Counted from the first letter of the stretch, positions 18,909-28,640 are shown. The stretch is DNA of 64,000 nt from Rufibacter roseolus (GCF_017916365.1 NZ_JAFMSU010000001.1:2013028-2077027); one strand, 5' to 3'. Made by a program: numbers and translations. The notes: generated by a model not told the origin, from the sequence alone.

Positions 18909-19295
18909 ATGGAAAAGAGAATCTTAGCGGTGCTAGTGTTACTTTTAGCGGCTGATATCACCTTTGCCCAGACACCTGCTGACAGCATTAAAACAGAAGA
19001 AAAGCTTGAGCTGAAGCCCGGCTTAAAGTTCAAGCACAAACCAGGCGACTCAACCTTCAGGTTTAAGCTTCCGGGGCAAAATGCACCAGAGATTCTGAGG
19101 AAATTTGGGGAGGCAAGGGAGGAGGAGACGCCTTTTTACAGCAACATGCCCATGGCAAAATACCCCAATAAATGGAAAGACATCCCCAACCACAAGGTAG
19201 ATGAATCCGCGACTAAGTACCACTTGCTTAAGAAGCGCTACAAGGTGCTACCCTTGCCTACAGAGCCAGAAGTACCCGCCAGGGGAAGTGAGTAA
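18909..19295 (+). CDS. Small secreted hypothetical protein
   Basis: 128 residues. The ATG at 18909 is chosen because GGAG (18897-18900) stands 8 nt upstream, a real Shine-Dalgarno match rare in this phylum, and because a signal peptide begins there (MEKRILAVLVLLLAADITFAQ). The mature part is short and charged with a KLELKPGLKFKHKPGDSTF segment, an FYSNMPMAKYPNK motif and a basic C-terminus. No family recognised; the M-P-x-x-x-x-N-K-W pattern suggests a conserved Bacteroidota peptide of unknown role. A decayed palindrome half-site and the prfB terminator follow. Confidence 0.65.
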   Translation: MEKRILAVLVLLLAADITFAQTPADSIKTEEKLELKPGLKFKHKPGDSTFRFKLPGQNAPEILRKFGEAREEETPFYSNMPMAKYPNKWKDIPNHKVDESATKYHLLKKRYKVLPLPTEPEVPARGSE

Positions 19296-19369
19296 GCTGA
19301 ATCTTAGGAGGGAGGCCTATAGGGCCAGGTTAATAGATGATTTATGGCTTGGTTGACAAAAACAGCCCT

Positions 19370-19417
19370 AAAACGAGAGCGCCTTTCTGCTGTCATGCGG
19401 AAAGGCGCTCTCGTTTT
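19370..19417. terminator. Bidirectional terminator, prfB / small gene
   Basis: Perfect 18-bp stem (19370-19387 and 19400-19417) beginning AAAACGAGAGCGCC, with A- and T-tracts at the base. Right next to its left arm is a half core-palindrome, AAAACAGCCCTAAAACG. Confidence 0.9.
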
Positions 19418-19430
19418 ATGAAGGCAGGAA

Positions 19431-20508
19431 TTAAGCCTGCATCAGGAAGGCTTTGATGTATTCATCCAGGTCACCGTCCAGCACGTTCTGCACATCGGTG
19501 CGTTCTACGCCGGTTCTGATGTCTTTGATGAGCTTGTAAGGGTGTAGAACGTAGTTCCGGATCTGCGACCCGAAGTCGATGCGTTTCTTGGTGCTCTCCA
19601 CCTTGTCGCGTTCCTCGTTGCGTTTGTTGATCTCAATCTGGTAGAGCTGTGATTTCAGCATGCGGATGGCGTGTTCCTTGTTCATGAGCTGCGAGCGCTC
19701 AATCTGCACGGCAATGGTGATGCCCGTTGGTTTGTGTTTCAGGCGAACCGCCGTCTCCACCTTGTTCACGTTCTGGCCACCAGCGCCACCGGCCCGGTAG
19801 GTGTCCCACTCAATATCACCGGGGTTCACGTTGATCTCAATGGTCTCATCCACCACCGGGTATACGAACACCGAGGCGAAGGACGTGTGCCGCCGTCCGC
19901 CCGAGTCAAACGGGGAGATGCGCACCAGGCGGTGCACGCCAATCTCGGCTTTCAGGTACCCGTAGGCAAAATCACCGTCAAACTGCAGTGTGGCCGATTT
20001 GATGCCCGCACCCTCGCCCGGCTGGAAATCGACTTGCTTTACGGAGTAGCCTTTGCGCTCACCCCACATAAGATACATGCGGTACAGCATCTCGGCCCAG
20101 TCCTGGCTCTCAGTACCGCCGGCGCCCGAGTTTACTTCCAGCACCGCGCCCAACTGGTCTTCTTCGTTGCTGAGCATACGCTTGAACTCCAGTCCTTCCA
20201 CGGTTTCCTCCGCGGCCTTGAATTCGGCGTTAATGTCCTCTTCTGAGACATCACCTTCTTTATAGAAATCAAAGAGTACCTCTACATCATCCACCGCCTT
20301 GGACGTGTTCTCAAAGTCATCGGTCCAGGTCTTCAGGGTCTTGGCCTCTTTCAGAACGGTTTCAGCTTTTTTAGGATCGTCCCAGAAATCTGGGGCAGCA
20401 GATTGGGCCTCAATGGCAGTTACTTGTTCTTTCTTGGCATCGTAGTCAAAGATACCTCCTCAACGCCTCTACGCGGCCTTTCAATTCTTTTACTTGTTCT
20501 TGGGTCAT
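19431..20508 (-). CDS. prfB: Peptide chain release factor 2 (programmed +1 frameshift)
   Basis: RF2 ends translation at UGA and UAA. The gene starts at the ATG 20508 and runs 20 codons to CTT, then an in-frame TGA (20448-20446) followed by C. The context AGGAGG-TAT-CTT-TGA-C is the classical autoregulatory slip site: when RF2 is scarce the ribosome moves +1, reads GAC and continues to 19431, giving about 358 residues. The main frame carries the anticodon-like SPF motif (RISPFDSGG) and the catalytic GGQ ([10 protein letters not shown]). Called here as one gene across the shift, so the two halves must be joined for translation. Confidence 0.96.
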
Positions 20509-20552
20509 AACAGAAGTGTGCTAATTGTAAACAGGGGAATTAGCCGTTTTTG

Positions 20553-20560
20553 CAAAGATA
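20553..20560 (-). promoter_or_regulatory. Putative -7 box of prfB promoter
   Basis: On the minus strand TATCTTTG fits TAnnTTTG and ends 44 nt before the prfB ATG. TTTG and TTG motifs occur upstream, but none at clearly canonical spacing. Confidence 0.5.
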
Positions 20561-20616
20561 CTAGTAATAAGCAAAGTGTGAGAACAAGCTTAGATAAGAA
20601 AGCATTTAAAGGGTAT

Positions 20617-21261
20617 TTATTCTAACTTTCCAGTTTTAACATTGAAAAAGATGCTTCCTGTACTTTCTCGTTCAAATTTTGTTAACTGATCATGAGGGAT
20701 AAAGCCGTGTGATATTTCTCTTAGCGGAATAGTATATAGATGTTTGGGTGAAGAAGCTAAACCACCAATTCCAAGAACAATAAAGACAGGAATACCTTTT
20801 TCTTGTTCAAATCTTTTATATCGTTTTAGCTGATTCTCTGTTGCTACTTCAATACCCTCTTTAGGGAGCCTTTGTCTCCATTTACATTCTAAGGCTAATT
20901 CTTTTGAAAAGGAATCGAGATTCAATTTAAGTACCATATCGGGTTGTAATGTAGTTTCAGCAAATCTTCCATCAACAGATTTGTCACTTGTCCATTCTTT
21001 TATGGTGTAATACTTTTTGCTGAATCTCGTTACTACAAATTTTTCAAAATCATGCCCTTTTCTTAAGTTGTCTTCTTTTGGGTCAACCCCATTCTCTTTC
21101 CGCTCCTCAGCTATTGTTTTTGGTTCATCAGCGATGTTTTTTAATTCTGTTGCTGAGGCTTCATTTATAGGTGTTTTGGTGGGGTTTAAAAATATTAATG
21201 TTCCTATTACTAAAATTATCAATCCTAAAGCCATCAAAATAATACCTGTCATCTTATTCAT
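20617..21261 (-). CDS. Membrane-anchored PD-(D/E)XK nuclease-like protein
   Basis: 214 residues. One N-terminal membrane helix (about 5-25), a charged linker, then an alpha/beta domain. QPDMVLKL (about 108-115) followed about 14 residues later by ALECKWR gives the D...ExK arrangement of the PD-(D/E)XK restriction-endonuclease fold; an acidic helix GHDFEKFV precedes it and ENQLKRYKRF follows. The gene is markedly more A+T-rich than its neighbours and uses different codons, suggesting acquisition from outside. Related proteins are annotated as restriction-endonuclease-like or Holliday-junction-type, but DNA cleavage here is inference. Its own promoter should lie in 21262-21322. Confidence 0.7.
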   Translation of the reverse strand: MNKMTGIILMALGLIILVIGTLIFLNPTKTPINEASATELKNIADEPKTIAEERKENGVDPKEDNLRKGHDFEKFVVTRFSKKYYTIKEWTSDKSVDGRFAETTLQPDMVLKLNLDSFSKELALECKWRQRLPKEGIEVATENQLKRYKRFEQEKGIPVFIVLGIGGLASSPKHLYTIPLREISHGFIPHDQLTKFERESTGSIFFNVKTGKLE

Positions 21262-21322
21262 GGTTCTTATTAAACTTCTAATTGATTTTATATTTTTTCT
21301 TTATGGCAAAATATAAAATTAA

Positions 21323-21361
21323 AATAGGAGTTTTCAAGCGCTTAGCTTAAAAACTCCTATT
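21323..21361. terminator. Terminator after ilvE
   Basis: AATAGGAGTTTT / AAAACTCCTATT (21323-21334 and 21350-21361) with an inner AAGC/GCTT pairing in the loop. It lies 21 bp beyond the ilvE stop on the minus strand. Confidence 0.8.
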
Positions 21362-21382
21362 AAGGAAAGGTTGAAATTATGA

Positions 21383-22453
21383 TTACACCACCGGCACCAC
21401 CCATCCATGCGGATCTGGTGATATACTGTAGCGGATGTTGTCTAACTCGGTAGAAATCTTGTTGGACAGTGTACGATCGGCCACTGGCGGTAACATCATT
21501 TCCTCGCCTCTAAAGGTGATGGACTTGATGTGGGCAATGGTAGCGGCTGTACCGGTCCCGAAGGCGTCTTCCAGTTTACCGGCTTGGTAGGCATCCACAA
21601 TCTCCTGCACTTTGATGCGTCTTTCTTCAACGGGAACGCCCCAGTCGCGGGCCAGTTGCAGCACGCTGTCGCGGGTGATACCGGCCAAAATAGAGGTGCT
21701 CAGGGCAGGGGTGATCAGTTTGCCGTCAATCACGAACATCACGTTCATGGTGCCGGATTCCTCAATGTAGTTGTGCTCACGGCCATCGGTCCAGATGATC
21801 TGGTGGTAGCCTTCTTCGTGGGCCAGTTTGGCTGGCAGCAAGGAACCACCGTAGTTACCGGCCGCTTTGGCAAACCCGAAACCGCCTTCCACGGCACGGG
21901 TGTAATGCTCCTCAATTTTCACGCGCACTGGCTCAGCATAATAGCCGCTGGCAGGGCTGCAGAAAATCATGAACTTGTATTCCGTAGCCGGACGCACGCC
22001 CAGCAAGCCTTCTGACCCGAACATGAACGGACGGATATACAACGAATAACCTGGGCGCTGCGGAACCCAATCCGCATCCAGGGCCACGAGTTGTTTCAGG
22101 CCATCCATGAAAATATCCTCCGGAATCTCGGGCATGCACAAGCGTACCGCCGATTTGTTCATCCGGGCCCAGTTGTCCTGCGGACGGAACAGTACCACTT
22201 TGCCTTCCTGGGTTTTGTAAGCCTTCATCCCCTCAAACATGGCCTGACCGTAGTGCAGGGCAGCGGTAGCCGGACTCAGTTCAATAGGGCCGTACGGCAG
22301 GATGCGCGGTTGTTGCCAGGCGCCGTCTTTGTAGTCTACCTCCAGCATATGGTCCGCGAAAACTTTCCCGAACTGCAGGTTTTCCAGGTCAAGATCGGCT
22401 AATTGGCTTGCCGAGGTAACCGTGGTATGGATAGAAATGGATTCTGTTTGCAT
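21383..22453 (-). CDS. ilvE: Branched-chain amino acid aminotransferase
   Basis: 356 residues, a class IV PLP aminotransferase of the longer BCAT type. It exchanges amino groups between glutamate and the keto acids of leucine, isoleucine and valine in the cytoplasm. PLP-binding Lys is in GFAKAAGNYGGSL; the signature EESGTMNVMFVIDG and the TSILAGITRDSVLQLA block are clear, as is GTGTAATI near the end. Single gene with its own terminator. Confidence 0.95.
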   Translation of the reverse strand: MQTESISIHTTVTSASQLADLDLENLQFGKVFADHMLEVDYKDGAWQQPRILPYGPIELSPATAALHYGQAMFEGMKAYKTQEGKVVLFRPQDNWARMNKSAVRLCMPEIPEDIFMDGLKQLVALDADWVPQRPGYSLYIRPFMFGSEGLLGVRPATEYKFMIFCSPASGYYAEPVRVKIEEHYTRAVEGGFGFAKAAGNYGGSLLPAKLAHEEGYHQIIWTDGREHNYIEESGTMNVMFVIDGKLITPALSTSILAGITRDSVLQLARDWGVPVEERRIKVQEIVDAYQAGKLEDAFGTGTAATIAHIKSITFRGEEMMLPPVADRTLSNKISTELDNIRYSISPDPHGWVVPVV

Positions 22454-22503
22454 AGGTTAGATGATGTATAGGTAATAAGTATACGCAATTCTGGTGATTC
22501 TGA

Positions 22504-22530
22504 ATAAAAAAAGCCTCACATCCGAGGCTT
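22504..22530 (-). terminator. Terminator overlapping the adenosyltransferase stop codon
   Basis: Read on the minus strand, AAGCCTC-ggatgt-GAGGCTT then T7. The hairpin includes the TGA stop (22518-22516) of the adenosyltransferase gene and ends the five-gene operon. Confidence 0.85.
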
Positions 22531-23067
22531 CCAGGTGATTTCTTCTACGCCAAGCTCCAGGGCCATGGCACGGCTCAAAACAAAGAGAAAGTCGGAGAGC
22601 CGGTTAAGATATTGCACCACCAGGTCATCTACGTGTGACTCTTCCTGCAAGGCAATGACCAAACGCTCGGCGCGGCGACAAACGGTGCGGGCCACGTGGC
22701 AGAAAGAGACCGCCTGGTGCCCGCCGGGTAAAATGAAATTGCGCAAAGGCGGCAACTGCTCGTCCAACAGGTCCATCTGCTCTTCCAGGAACTGGATGTC
22801 CGTGAGGTGCAGGTCCGGAGTCTGAACCTTGCCTTCTTTCACCGGATCAGTGGCCAGCGTGGAGCCGATAGTGAACAGCCGGTCCTGGATCTCGGAAAAG
22901 ATTTGCTGGCGTTCTCCGTTTACTTCCTGGTCCCGGACCACGCCCAGGAAAGAGTTCAGTTCGTCTACGGTGCCGTAGGCCTCTATGCGCAGGTGTGATT
23001 TCTTTACGCGGGTTCCGCCAATTAGGGAAGTTTCGCCTTTGTCACCGGTTTTGGTGTAGATTTTCAT
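22516..23067 (-). CDS. Cob(I)yrinic acid a,c-diamide adenosyltransferase, PduO type
   Basis: 183 residues. It transfers the adenosyl group of ATP to cob(I)alamin, making coenzyme B12. Family markers: [14 protein letters not shown] at 4-17 (ATP-binding), [14 protein letters not shown], the helix RAERLVIAL and the C-terminal [15 protein letters not shown]. Its start overlaps the ABC ATPase stop by 4 bp (ATGA), so the two are translationally coupled. No other cobalamin gene is nearby, which fits salvage use with an adenosylcobalamin enzyme encoded elsewhere. Confidence 0.94.
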   Translation of the reverse strand: MKIYTKTGDKGETSLIGGTRVKKSHLRIEAYGTVDELNSFLGVVRDQEVNGERQQIFSEIQDRLFTIGSTLATDPVKEGKVQTPDLHLTDIQFLEEQMDLLDEQLPPLRNFILPGGHQAVSFCHVARTVCRRAERLVIALQEESHVDDLVVQYLNRLSDFLFVLSRAMALELGVEEITWKPRM

Positions 23068-23798
23068 TCAGAGGTATTCAAAGCGGCCGCTTTAAGGGCA
23101 GGAACCGTGATGTTGAGGTTCATTTCATCAGACTCAATGAGTCCGTCGCGCAGGCGCACAATGCGGTGGGCATAATGCGCGATGTCGTCTTCGTGGGTAA
23201 CCATGATAATGGTGTTGCCCTTGGCATGCAGGGCCTCAAACAAGCCCATGATCTCGTAAGAGGTCTTGGTGTCCAGGTTACCGGTTGGCTCATCGGCCAG
23301 GATAATGCTGGGATCGTTCACTAGGGCACGGGCGATGGCCACACGCTGGCGCTGCCCCCCTGAGAGCTCGTTGGGTTTGTGTTTGGCCCGGGAGCCCAGC
23401 CCTACGCTGTCTAAGGCCGCCATGGCCCGCTCTTCACGCTCAGATTTCCCAAAACCCGCATAAACCAGCGGCAAAGCCACGTTCTCTAAAGAAGACGAGC
23501 GGGGCAGCAGGTTGAACGTCTGGAACACAAACCCGATTTCCTTATTGCGGACGGTGGCCAGCTCATTGTCTGCCATGTTGCTGACATCGTTGCCGTTGAG
23601 GATGTACGTACCCGAGGTGGGGGTGTCCAGGCAGCCCACAATGTTCATGAGCGTGGATTTACCTGAACCCGAAGGCCCCATGAACGCCACATATTCGCCT
23701 TTTTTGATCTCGATGGAAATAGACCGCAGGGCATGAATGGTTTCATTCCCCATCTGGTACATCCTGGAGATATTCTCGGTTTTGATGATGGTGCTCAT
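23064..23798 (-). CDS. ABC transporter ATP-binding protein, LolD/MacB type
   Basis: 244 residues, one nucleotide-binding domain. Walker [10 protein letters not shown] (about 41-49), Q-loop [11 protein letters not shown], signature [12 protein letters not shown] and Walker [13 protein letters not shown] with the H-loop VTHEDDIA. The [11 protein letters not shown] and NLLP features are those of the MacB/LolD/FtsE group, which power mechanotransmission-type exporters or lipoprotein release. No permease gene is adjacent, so the partner is encoded elsewhere. The start follows the TPR protein gene by 10 bp, inside a five-gene operon. Confidence 0.93.
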   Translation of the reverse strand: MSTIIKTENISRMYQMGNETIHALRSISIEIKKGEYVAFMGPSGSGKSTLMNIVGCLDTPTSGTYILNGNDVSNMADNELATVRNKEIGFVFQTFNLLPRSSSLENVALPLVYAGFGKSEREERAMAALDSVGLGSRAKHKPNELSGGQRQRVAIARALVNDPSIILADEPTGNLDTKTSYEIMGLFEALHAKGNTIIMVTHEDDIAHYAHRIVRLRDGLIESDEMNLNITVPALKAAALNTSE

Positions 23799-23808
23799 AT
23801 GGCTTCGC

Positions 23809-26800
23809 TTATTGCCATTCTTGCTGGAGCGCGTCGCTGGCCTGCAATTGGGGCGCTATTTCTTGTCTAAAAGTAAGGTATTCCTGAGGACTTACCAAAG
23901 GTTCCAGTTGCTCCAGACCCTGCAGGGCGTAGTCGCGGAGGCCTTGATTCAGGGCTACTTTCACGTAGGCTTTCCGCAGCGCCACCGAGGTTGGATTGTA
24001 CCCGATACCCTCCAGCAGCAGGTCATAGGCCCGCATAGGTTGTTTCTGCTGCACAAAGAAATTAGCGGCGGCCAACTGCCCGGCCTCTGACCACGGGGCC
24101 CTTTGGAGTAACCCGTTGAACAGATTAGTCGCGGCCTTGGCGTTATTATTACGCTGGGCCAGCAAGGCCTGGTAATAAAGTCTGGTGCCCGCGTCCTGCG
24201 GGGTAAAAAAGAGGCTAGGCAGTTCGGTGCTCAATTGTTCCCATTTCTGGTTTTTCCACCAAAGCTCGGTCTGCAGGGTGTTGGCTTCTGATTTCAGGCC
24301 GTTTTTGGGAAAACTGCCCGGAAAATGGATGCTCAGCAGGTTCTGGGCGGTGTTGAAATTGTTTTCCTGAAGGTACCGCGCTACCAGGGGCAAAGCTGCC
24401 ACCGGCGCCAAAGCCGGCGTAGTGATGCCGTTAGCCACGCTCTCTACCTGGGCCAGGGGTAAGGAAGCCGCTTTCAGTTGTAGGAACCGTACTTTCAAGG
24501 AATCCGGGGCGCTGACTGCCTGCTCTGGAGTCAACTGGGTGGCGATAGCGATCTGTGTGGCAGCGGTCCGTTGGGCTACATCCGGAAAAGGGGAGGCGCC
24601 TAAGGCTATCTCAGTGGCCTGACCGTAATTTCCTGCCAGCGCATAAGCCACCACGGCGTGCAGGTGGGCATCGCGGTAGCCGGCCTGCCGGGCTTTCTGG
24701 AAATACTCGGCCGCCAAGGGGTACAGTTTGCCCTGCAGCATCCATTGGCCCAGAATGTCATAGTAGTAGCCCCCTGTGCTGCCGCTGTTCGCCGCCAGGT
24801 TCTCCAGGGTGACTTTGGCTAGGAAAGGCTGGGGTTTGGAAACGGTGCCTTGCTTAAGCAGCAGCGATTTGATCAAAGTCAGGTCATCCAGGAAAGCCTG
24901 GTTTTCTTCCTGCCGCAACAGCGTGTTCAGCCGCGAGAACGTAGCCGTGCTGTCTTTGGCATTACCCGGGAGCAGCTGCCTGTTATAGAAATGGGCGAAG
25001 GTCTGGGTTGACAACGCACTATCCTGGGGCAAGGCCGGCAGGTTCTGCGGTTTGGAGCCGCCCAAAGCCAAGGAAATAGCCAACCGATTCGTGAGCAACG
25101 GGCCGTAAGTACCGCCAGCGTATTGGTTGGCGAACTCTTTGGCCTGTTGCGGAAACTTATGGCTGGCCAAGAACGCTAACTGGTTCGCCTGGATAACCTC
25201 GGGTTCCTGGCTTTGGGCCAAAGCCGCATCCAAATAGTAACCAGCTGAGTCAGCGAAGGCGGTGGTGCCGTAGAGAATTCCAAGGTTGTTGAGTAGCGGC
25301 GCGTTATCAGGGAAAGTTTTTACCGCTTCCTGCAGCACCTTTAAATGGTCAAAAAGGTCTGAGGAGGAAGTGAACAGGCTGGCCAGCCGCAGATAGCCTT
25401 CTGGGGTAGGTTTTCTTTCCAGGGCCTCCTGCAAGCGGTTCATCTCTAGGGAACGCATGCCGCCCTGGTGGTACATATCGGCTAGGGAGAAGCTGGAACG
25501 TTGGTTGTTGCGGGACTGCACGCTGGCCTCGTTGTAGAACTGCTCCGCCAGCAACGGCGTTTCCTCAGTCTGGCGGTACACATCGCCCAAGTAGTTATAA
25601 TAGCCGGCTTGATGCTGGAAATAGAGCGCGTAATTGCTGCGCAGCACCATCACCACCAACAGGACAGTTCCCATGAGGTACACGGTGAAGTAAGGCAGCT
25701 GCCGCGGGTCATACACCACCTTGAAAACGCGTAGTTTCTGTTTGATCAACGGCCCGAAATTCACCAGCACGTAAATAAAGAACGCCACGCCATACGCCAG
25801 GTGCGTCACAATGACGGCACTGCGGTAGGCATTTACCAGCGGGTCATTGGCCAACAGGAATGCGTACGCCAGATTCAAAAAGGTGAGCAGCGCCAGCACC
25901 AAGTAAAGCGGGGCAGCCTCGGTCTCAAATCGGAAAAAGCGGGTGTAATGGATTTGCCGTTGCTTAAGGCCCCATAATCCTACCAAGGTGGAGCAAAGGA
26001 ACACCACCAAAGCATCTAACCCGGTGAAATCAAATTGGATCATCCCCGTCTGGCGCAGGTATAACAGCAGCAGGTTACCCAGGTATAGCAAGCTGATGAG
26101 CACGAATTGCACCAGCCCGAAGCGGCGCTGCGGTTGCTGGGCCTGCGTGTTGAACCACAGCAAGCCGTGGAGGTTCTCATAGGCCACCAGCACCATGAAC
26201 AGCACCGATGCCACAAAACTGGCTAGGGTGCTGTAATGGACCACGTGCAAGGCGGTCAGCGGAGCCGGTAAAGAAGAGAAACGGAACAGGGCCAGACTCA
26301 AAAGCAGGATGACCACGCTAAAGAACAGGAAACGGCCCAGAAAGGACACCCGTGTCCAGAACGCCTGAAACACAAAACTGCCCAGACTCAGAACGGCCAA
26401 GGCAATCAGTAGCAGGATTCGGCTTGTTTCTGAGAAAACTCCCAGTAAATCAAGGTTGAACGTGGAAAGCCAGAGCATGCCCAGCGTCACGGCGGCGTAA
26501 TAAGGAATGCGCTTGAGGGTACTGGCTAAGGTCCAGAAGAAGGTAAGCGCTACCGCCAGACCTACGAAATAAACCCAGGTCGCCCACAGCGGAAGCTGCA
26601 TATCGCCCATGGCGTAGCGCTCCGTCACCAGGTAGGCGTTCACTTCCACGCGCATGGGCGTGAGCAGGGGAGAGGAAGGGTCTAAGTGGGCCTCCGCAGG
26701 GAACAGTTCGGCCTGCTTCTCCAGCGGAAACACCAACTGCTGCCCGTTAAAGTAACCATAAATGCCTAAGCCTACCGTGCCCAGCACCAGTACGGCCAGA

Positions 26801-26859
26801 AGAAAATACAGAAAGCGGCGGCCAGGCTCCACCTGGGGCCAGAACGAAAAAAGCTTCAT
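23809..26859 (-). CDS. Large polytopic membrane protein with C-terminal TPR region
   Basis: 1016 residues. The first 415 or so contain about 11 predicted membrane helices (e.g. near 17-35, 90-137, 147-190, 206-228, 248-300, 318-370, 395-412). The remaining 600 are soluble alpha-helical repeats of TPR type (for example [21 protein letters not shown] and [20 protein letters not shown]). The length and layout resemble uncharacterised Bacteroidota membrane-TPR proteins. Repeats probably face the periplasm and bind proteins or glycans; this is inference. The gene lies between gatC (6 bp) and the ABC ATPase (10 bp) and is co-transcribed with both. Confidence 0.8.
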   Translation of the reverse strand: MKLFSFWPQVEPGRRFLYFLLAVLVLGTVGLGIYGYFNGQQLVFPLEKQAELFPAEAHLDPSSPLLTPMRVEVNAYLVTERYAMGDMQLPLWATWVYFVGLAVALTFFWTLASTLKRIPYYAAVTLGMLWLSTFNLDLLGVFSETSRILLLIALAVLSLGSFVFQAFWTRVSFLGRFLFFSVVILLLSLALFRFSSLPAPLTALHVVHYSTLASFVASVLFMVLVAYENLHGLLWFNTQAQQPQRRFGLVQFVLISLLYLGNLLLLYLRQTGMIQFDFTGLDALVVFLCSTLVGLWGLKQRQIHYTRFFRFETEAAPLYLVLALLTFLNLAYAFLLANDPLVNAYRSAVIVTHLAYGVAFFIYVLVNFGPLIKQKLRVFKVVYDPRQLPYFTVYLMGTVLLVVMVLRSNYALYFQHQAGYYNYLGDVYRQTEETPLLAEQFYNEASVQSRNNQRSSFSLADMYHQGGMRSLEMNRLQEALERKPTPEGYLRLASLFTSSSDLFDHLKVLQEAVKTFPDNAPLLNNLGILYGTTAFADSAGYYLDAALAQSQEPEVIQANQLAFLASHKFPQQAKEFANQYAGGTYGPLLTNRLAISLALGGSKPQNLPALPQDSALSTQTFAHFYNRQLLPGNAKDSTATFSRLNTLLRQEENQAFLDDLTLIKSLLLKQGTVSKPQPFLAKVTLENLAANSGSTGGYYYDILGQWMLQGKLYPLAAEYFQKARQAGYRDAHLHAVVAYALAGNYGQATEIALGASPFPDVAQRTAATQIAIATQLTPEQAVSAPDSLKVRFLQLKAASLPLAQVESVANGITTPALAPVAALPLVARYLQENNFNTAQNLLSIHFPGSFPKNGLKSEANTLQTELWWKNQKWEQLSTELPSLFFTPQDAGTRLYYQALLAQRNNNAKAATNLFNGLLQRAPWSEAGQLAAANFFVQQKQPMRAYDLLLEGIGYNPTSVALRKAYVKVALNQGLRDYALQGLEQLEPLVSPQEYLTFRQEIAPQLQASDALQQEWQ

Positions 26860-26865
26860 TCAGGC

Positions 26866-27153
26866 CTACTCCAGAACTTTAGGAACCCTGAAATAATCTG
26901 AGTCTTTGCGCGGAGCCAGCTTAAGGGCATCCTCGTGGCGCACGGTGTTCTGAGCCACATCTTCCCGCATCACGTTCAGTTCCTCCGATATATGGATGAG
27001 AGGTTCCACGTTTTTGGTGTCCAGCTGGCGCAGTTGGTCTACCCAGTCCAGGATGTTATTCAGGTCTTTGAGCATTTCCTGCTCTTTGGTCTCGTCAAAC
27101 TCAAGCCGGGCTAAGTGCGCCAGCTGGCGTAAGGTCTCTATGTTGGTGCTCAT
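26866..27153 (-). CDS. gatC: Asp-tRNA(Asn)/Glu-tRNA(Gln) amidotransferase subunit C
   Basis: 95 residues. GatC clamps GatA and GatB in the transamidosome that makes Gln-tRNA(Gln) or Asn-tRNA(Asn). The N-terminal pattern LRQLAHLARLEFDE, the helix EMLKDLNNILDWVDQL and the C-terminal MREDVAQN/ARKDSDYFRVPKVLE are diagnostic. The start lies inside the plsC-like reading frame with a 53-bp overlap. gatA and gatB are not in the window. Confidence 0.93.
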   Translation of the reverse strand: MSTNIETLRQLAHLARLEFDETKEQEMLKDLNNILDWVDQLRQLDTKNVEPLIHISEELNVMREDVAQNTVRHEDALKLAPRKDSDYFRVPKVLE

Positions 27154-27904
27154 GGTTTTTCTGGTCTAAAGTCTCTTGAATGATGGAGTACGTTTGGTTT
27201 TTCAGGAACTCCAGGTCCTGCATGGTCAACCCCTGGGTAGGGATTGGCCGGTGAATGATCATCTCCAGCGAATGGTACCGGATGATGAGTTTGCCTTTCA
27301 CATCGGGCAGAAACAGGTGGTTGTACGGCATGGTGATGGGCACAATGGGTACCTGTTTTTCAATGGCCAGCTTGAACGGACCGTCTTTGAACGGCAACAG
27401 CTTGCGGCCCGATTCCGGCGAGATTTTCCCCTCGGGGAAAATCACGATGCTGCGGCCCGCTTCCAGACTCTGCTTGCTGGCAATGTAGGCTTTGGCGCTG
27501 CTGATGGGGCTGTCGCGGTCCACCGAGATGTACAGCGCGTCATAGATTCTGCCCCACAACGGCACCTTGGTCAATGATTTCTTGCCCACGAAGTTAAGGA
27601 AACCGGGGATGGCCGCCAGAATCATGGGGATGTCAATGTAGGAGCTGTGGTTGGGCGCGAACACGTATTTCTGGTTGGGGTCCAGTTGCTCCAGGCCTTT
27701 CACCTTTACCGGCATGAGGTACATGCGCAGCTGGAACTTAGACCAAAGGCGATTGAGGTGGTGCGCATGTTTGAGCCGGTTAGGCTTGGCGATCAACACC
27801 CGGAACAGGGGATACGAGGTGAGAAATGGTAATACAAACCAGGCGGTGCACCACACGGAGTAAACCTTCTTGCCGAATCCTTTTAACCTGTTCATCTTTC
27901 CCAA
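27101..27904 (-). CDS. 1-acyl-sn-glycerol-3-phosphate acyltransferase (PlsC-like)
   Basis: 267 residues. One N-terminal membrane helix (about 15-38) precedes the acyltransferase domain. The catalytic block NHSSYID (HX4D) is near residue 81 and the substrate motif FPEGKISPESG near 158, with IVPITMPYN later. It adds the second acyl chain to lysophosphatidate or attaches acyl chains to an aminolipid; family assignment is secure but the exact acceptor is not. First gene of the operon running to the adenosyltransferase; its last 18 codons overlap gatC. Confidence 0.9.
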   Translation of the reverse strand: MGKMNRLKGFGKKVYSVWCTAWFVLPFLTSYPLFRVLIAKPNRLKHAHHLNRLWSKFQLRMYLMPVKVKGLEQLDPNQKYVFAPNHSSYIDIPMILAAIPGFLNFVGKKSLTKVPLWGRIYDALYISVDRDSPISSAKAYIASKQSLEAGRSIVIFPEGKISPESGRKLLPFKDGPFKLAIEKQVPIVPITMPYNHLFLPDVKGKLIIRYHSLEMIIHRPIPTQGLTMQDLEFLKNQTYSIIQETLDQKNHEHQHRDLTPAGALSPA

Positions 27905-27949
27905 AATTAGTTAATTAATAAGAAAAGCACCACATATGCCCGCGGCAAA

Positions 27950-27975
27950 GCCGATTTTGCCCTGTTTCCAGCAAA
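27950..27975. repeat. Imperfect palindrome of the core family
   Basis: AAGCCGATTT ... AAATCGGCTT with GCCCTGTTT in the loop; a rearranged member of the core palindrome family between the NUDIX and plsC-like genes. Confidence 0.5.
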
Positions 27976-28030
27976 TCGGCTTCAAAACGGCAAACGCGTT
28001 CCGCGATGACTTAGTGCCAATTGAATGAGG

Positions 28031-28609
28031 TTATTTGGGGCGGCGGGTCAAAAGGATTTTCTCTGCCTTGAGCAGACCGGCAATGCTGATGGCGTCGGTG
28101 ATCTCGCTGTCCATGGCCATGCGCACGGCCTCGTGCAACGGTAACTTCCAGATTTTCAAGTCCTCGGTTTCCTCAAACTCGGTCTCGCCGGCGGTCAGTT
28201 CCTCGGCCAGGAAAATGAAGCCTTCCTCATCGGTCACGGAGTTGGAGGTGTGGATTCGGCCGATGTTCGTCCACTCGGCGGCGGTGAAGCCGGTCTCTTC
28301 CTTCAACTCCCGCTTCGCGGATTCCAGCGGATCAATCCCAATCGGGCCCCCGCCCATGGGAATCTCCCAGGAGTACTCGTTCACGGTGTAGCGGTACTGC
28401 CCCACGAGCCAGGTATTTCCCTCATCATCAATGGGAATGATGCCGATGGCTTTGTTTTTCATGGAAACCACGCCGTAGATGCCCCGGCCACCCCCCGGGT
28501 TGATCACCTGCTCCTCGCGCACGCTGATCCAGGGGTTTTCATAGATGGGTTTGGAATCTAAAGTTTTCCAGGGGTTCTCTTCTGAGTGGTGTGGTTTTTC
28601 AAAGTGCAT
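28031..28609 (-). CDS. NUDIX hydrolase, ADP-ribose pyrophosphatase-like
   Basis: 192 residues. The NUDIX box is present around residues 97-117 with E in PLES followed by RELKEETGF, flanked by IPMGGGP. The N-terminal strands YENPWISVREEQVI and VSMKNKAIGIIPIDDEG are those of the ADP-sugar pyrophosphatase group. It probably hydrolyses ADP-ribose or a related nucleoside diphosphate sugar with Mg2+ in the cytoplasm. A perfect core palindrome lies between it and bshA. Confidence 0.9.
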   Translation of the reverse strand: MHFEKPHHSEENPWKTLDSKPIYENPWISVREEQVINPGGGRGIYGVVSMKNKAIGIIPIDDEGNTWLVGQYRYTVNEYSWEIPMGGGPIGIDPLESAKRELKEETGFTAAEWTNIGRIHTSNSVTDEEGFIFLAEELTAGETEFEETEDLKIWKLPLHEAVRMAMDSEITDAISIAGLLKAEKILLTRRPK

Positions 28610-28640
28610 GGCGTCTTGCGTTTAGGGCCGGGGTGTAAAC

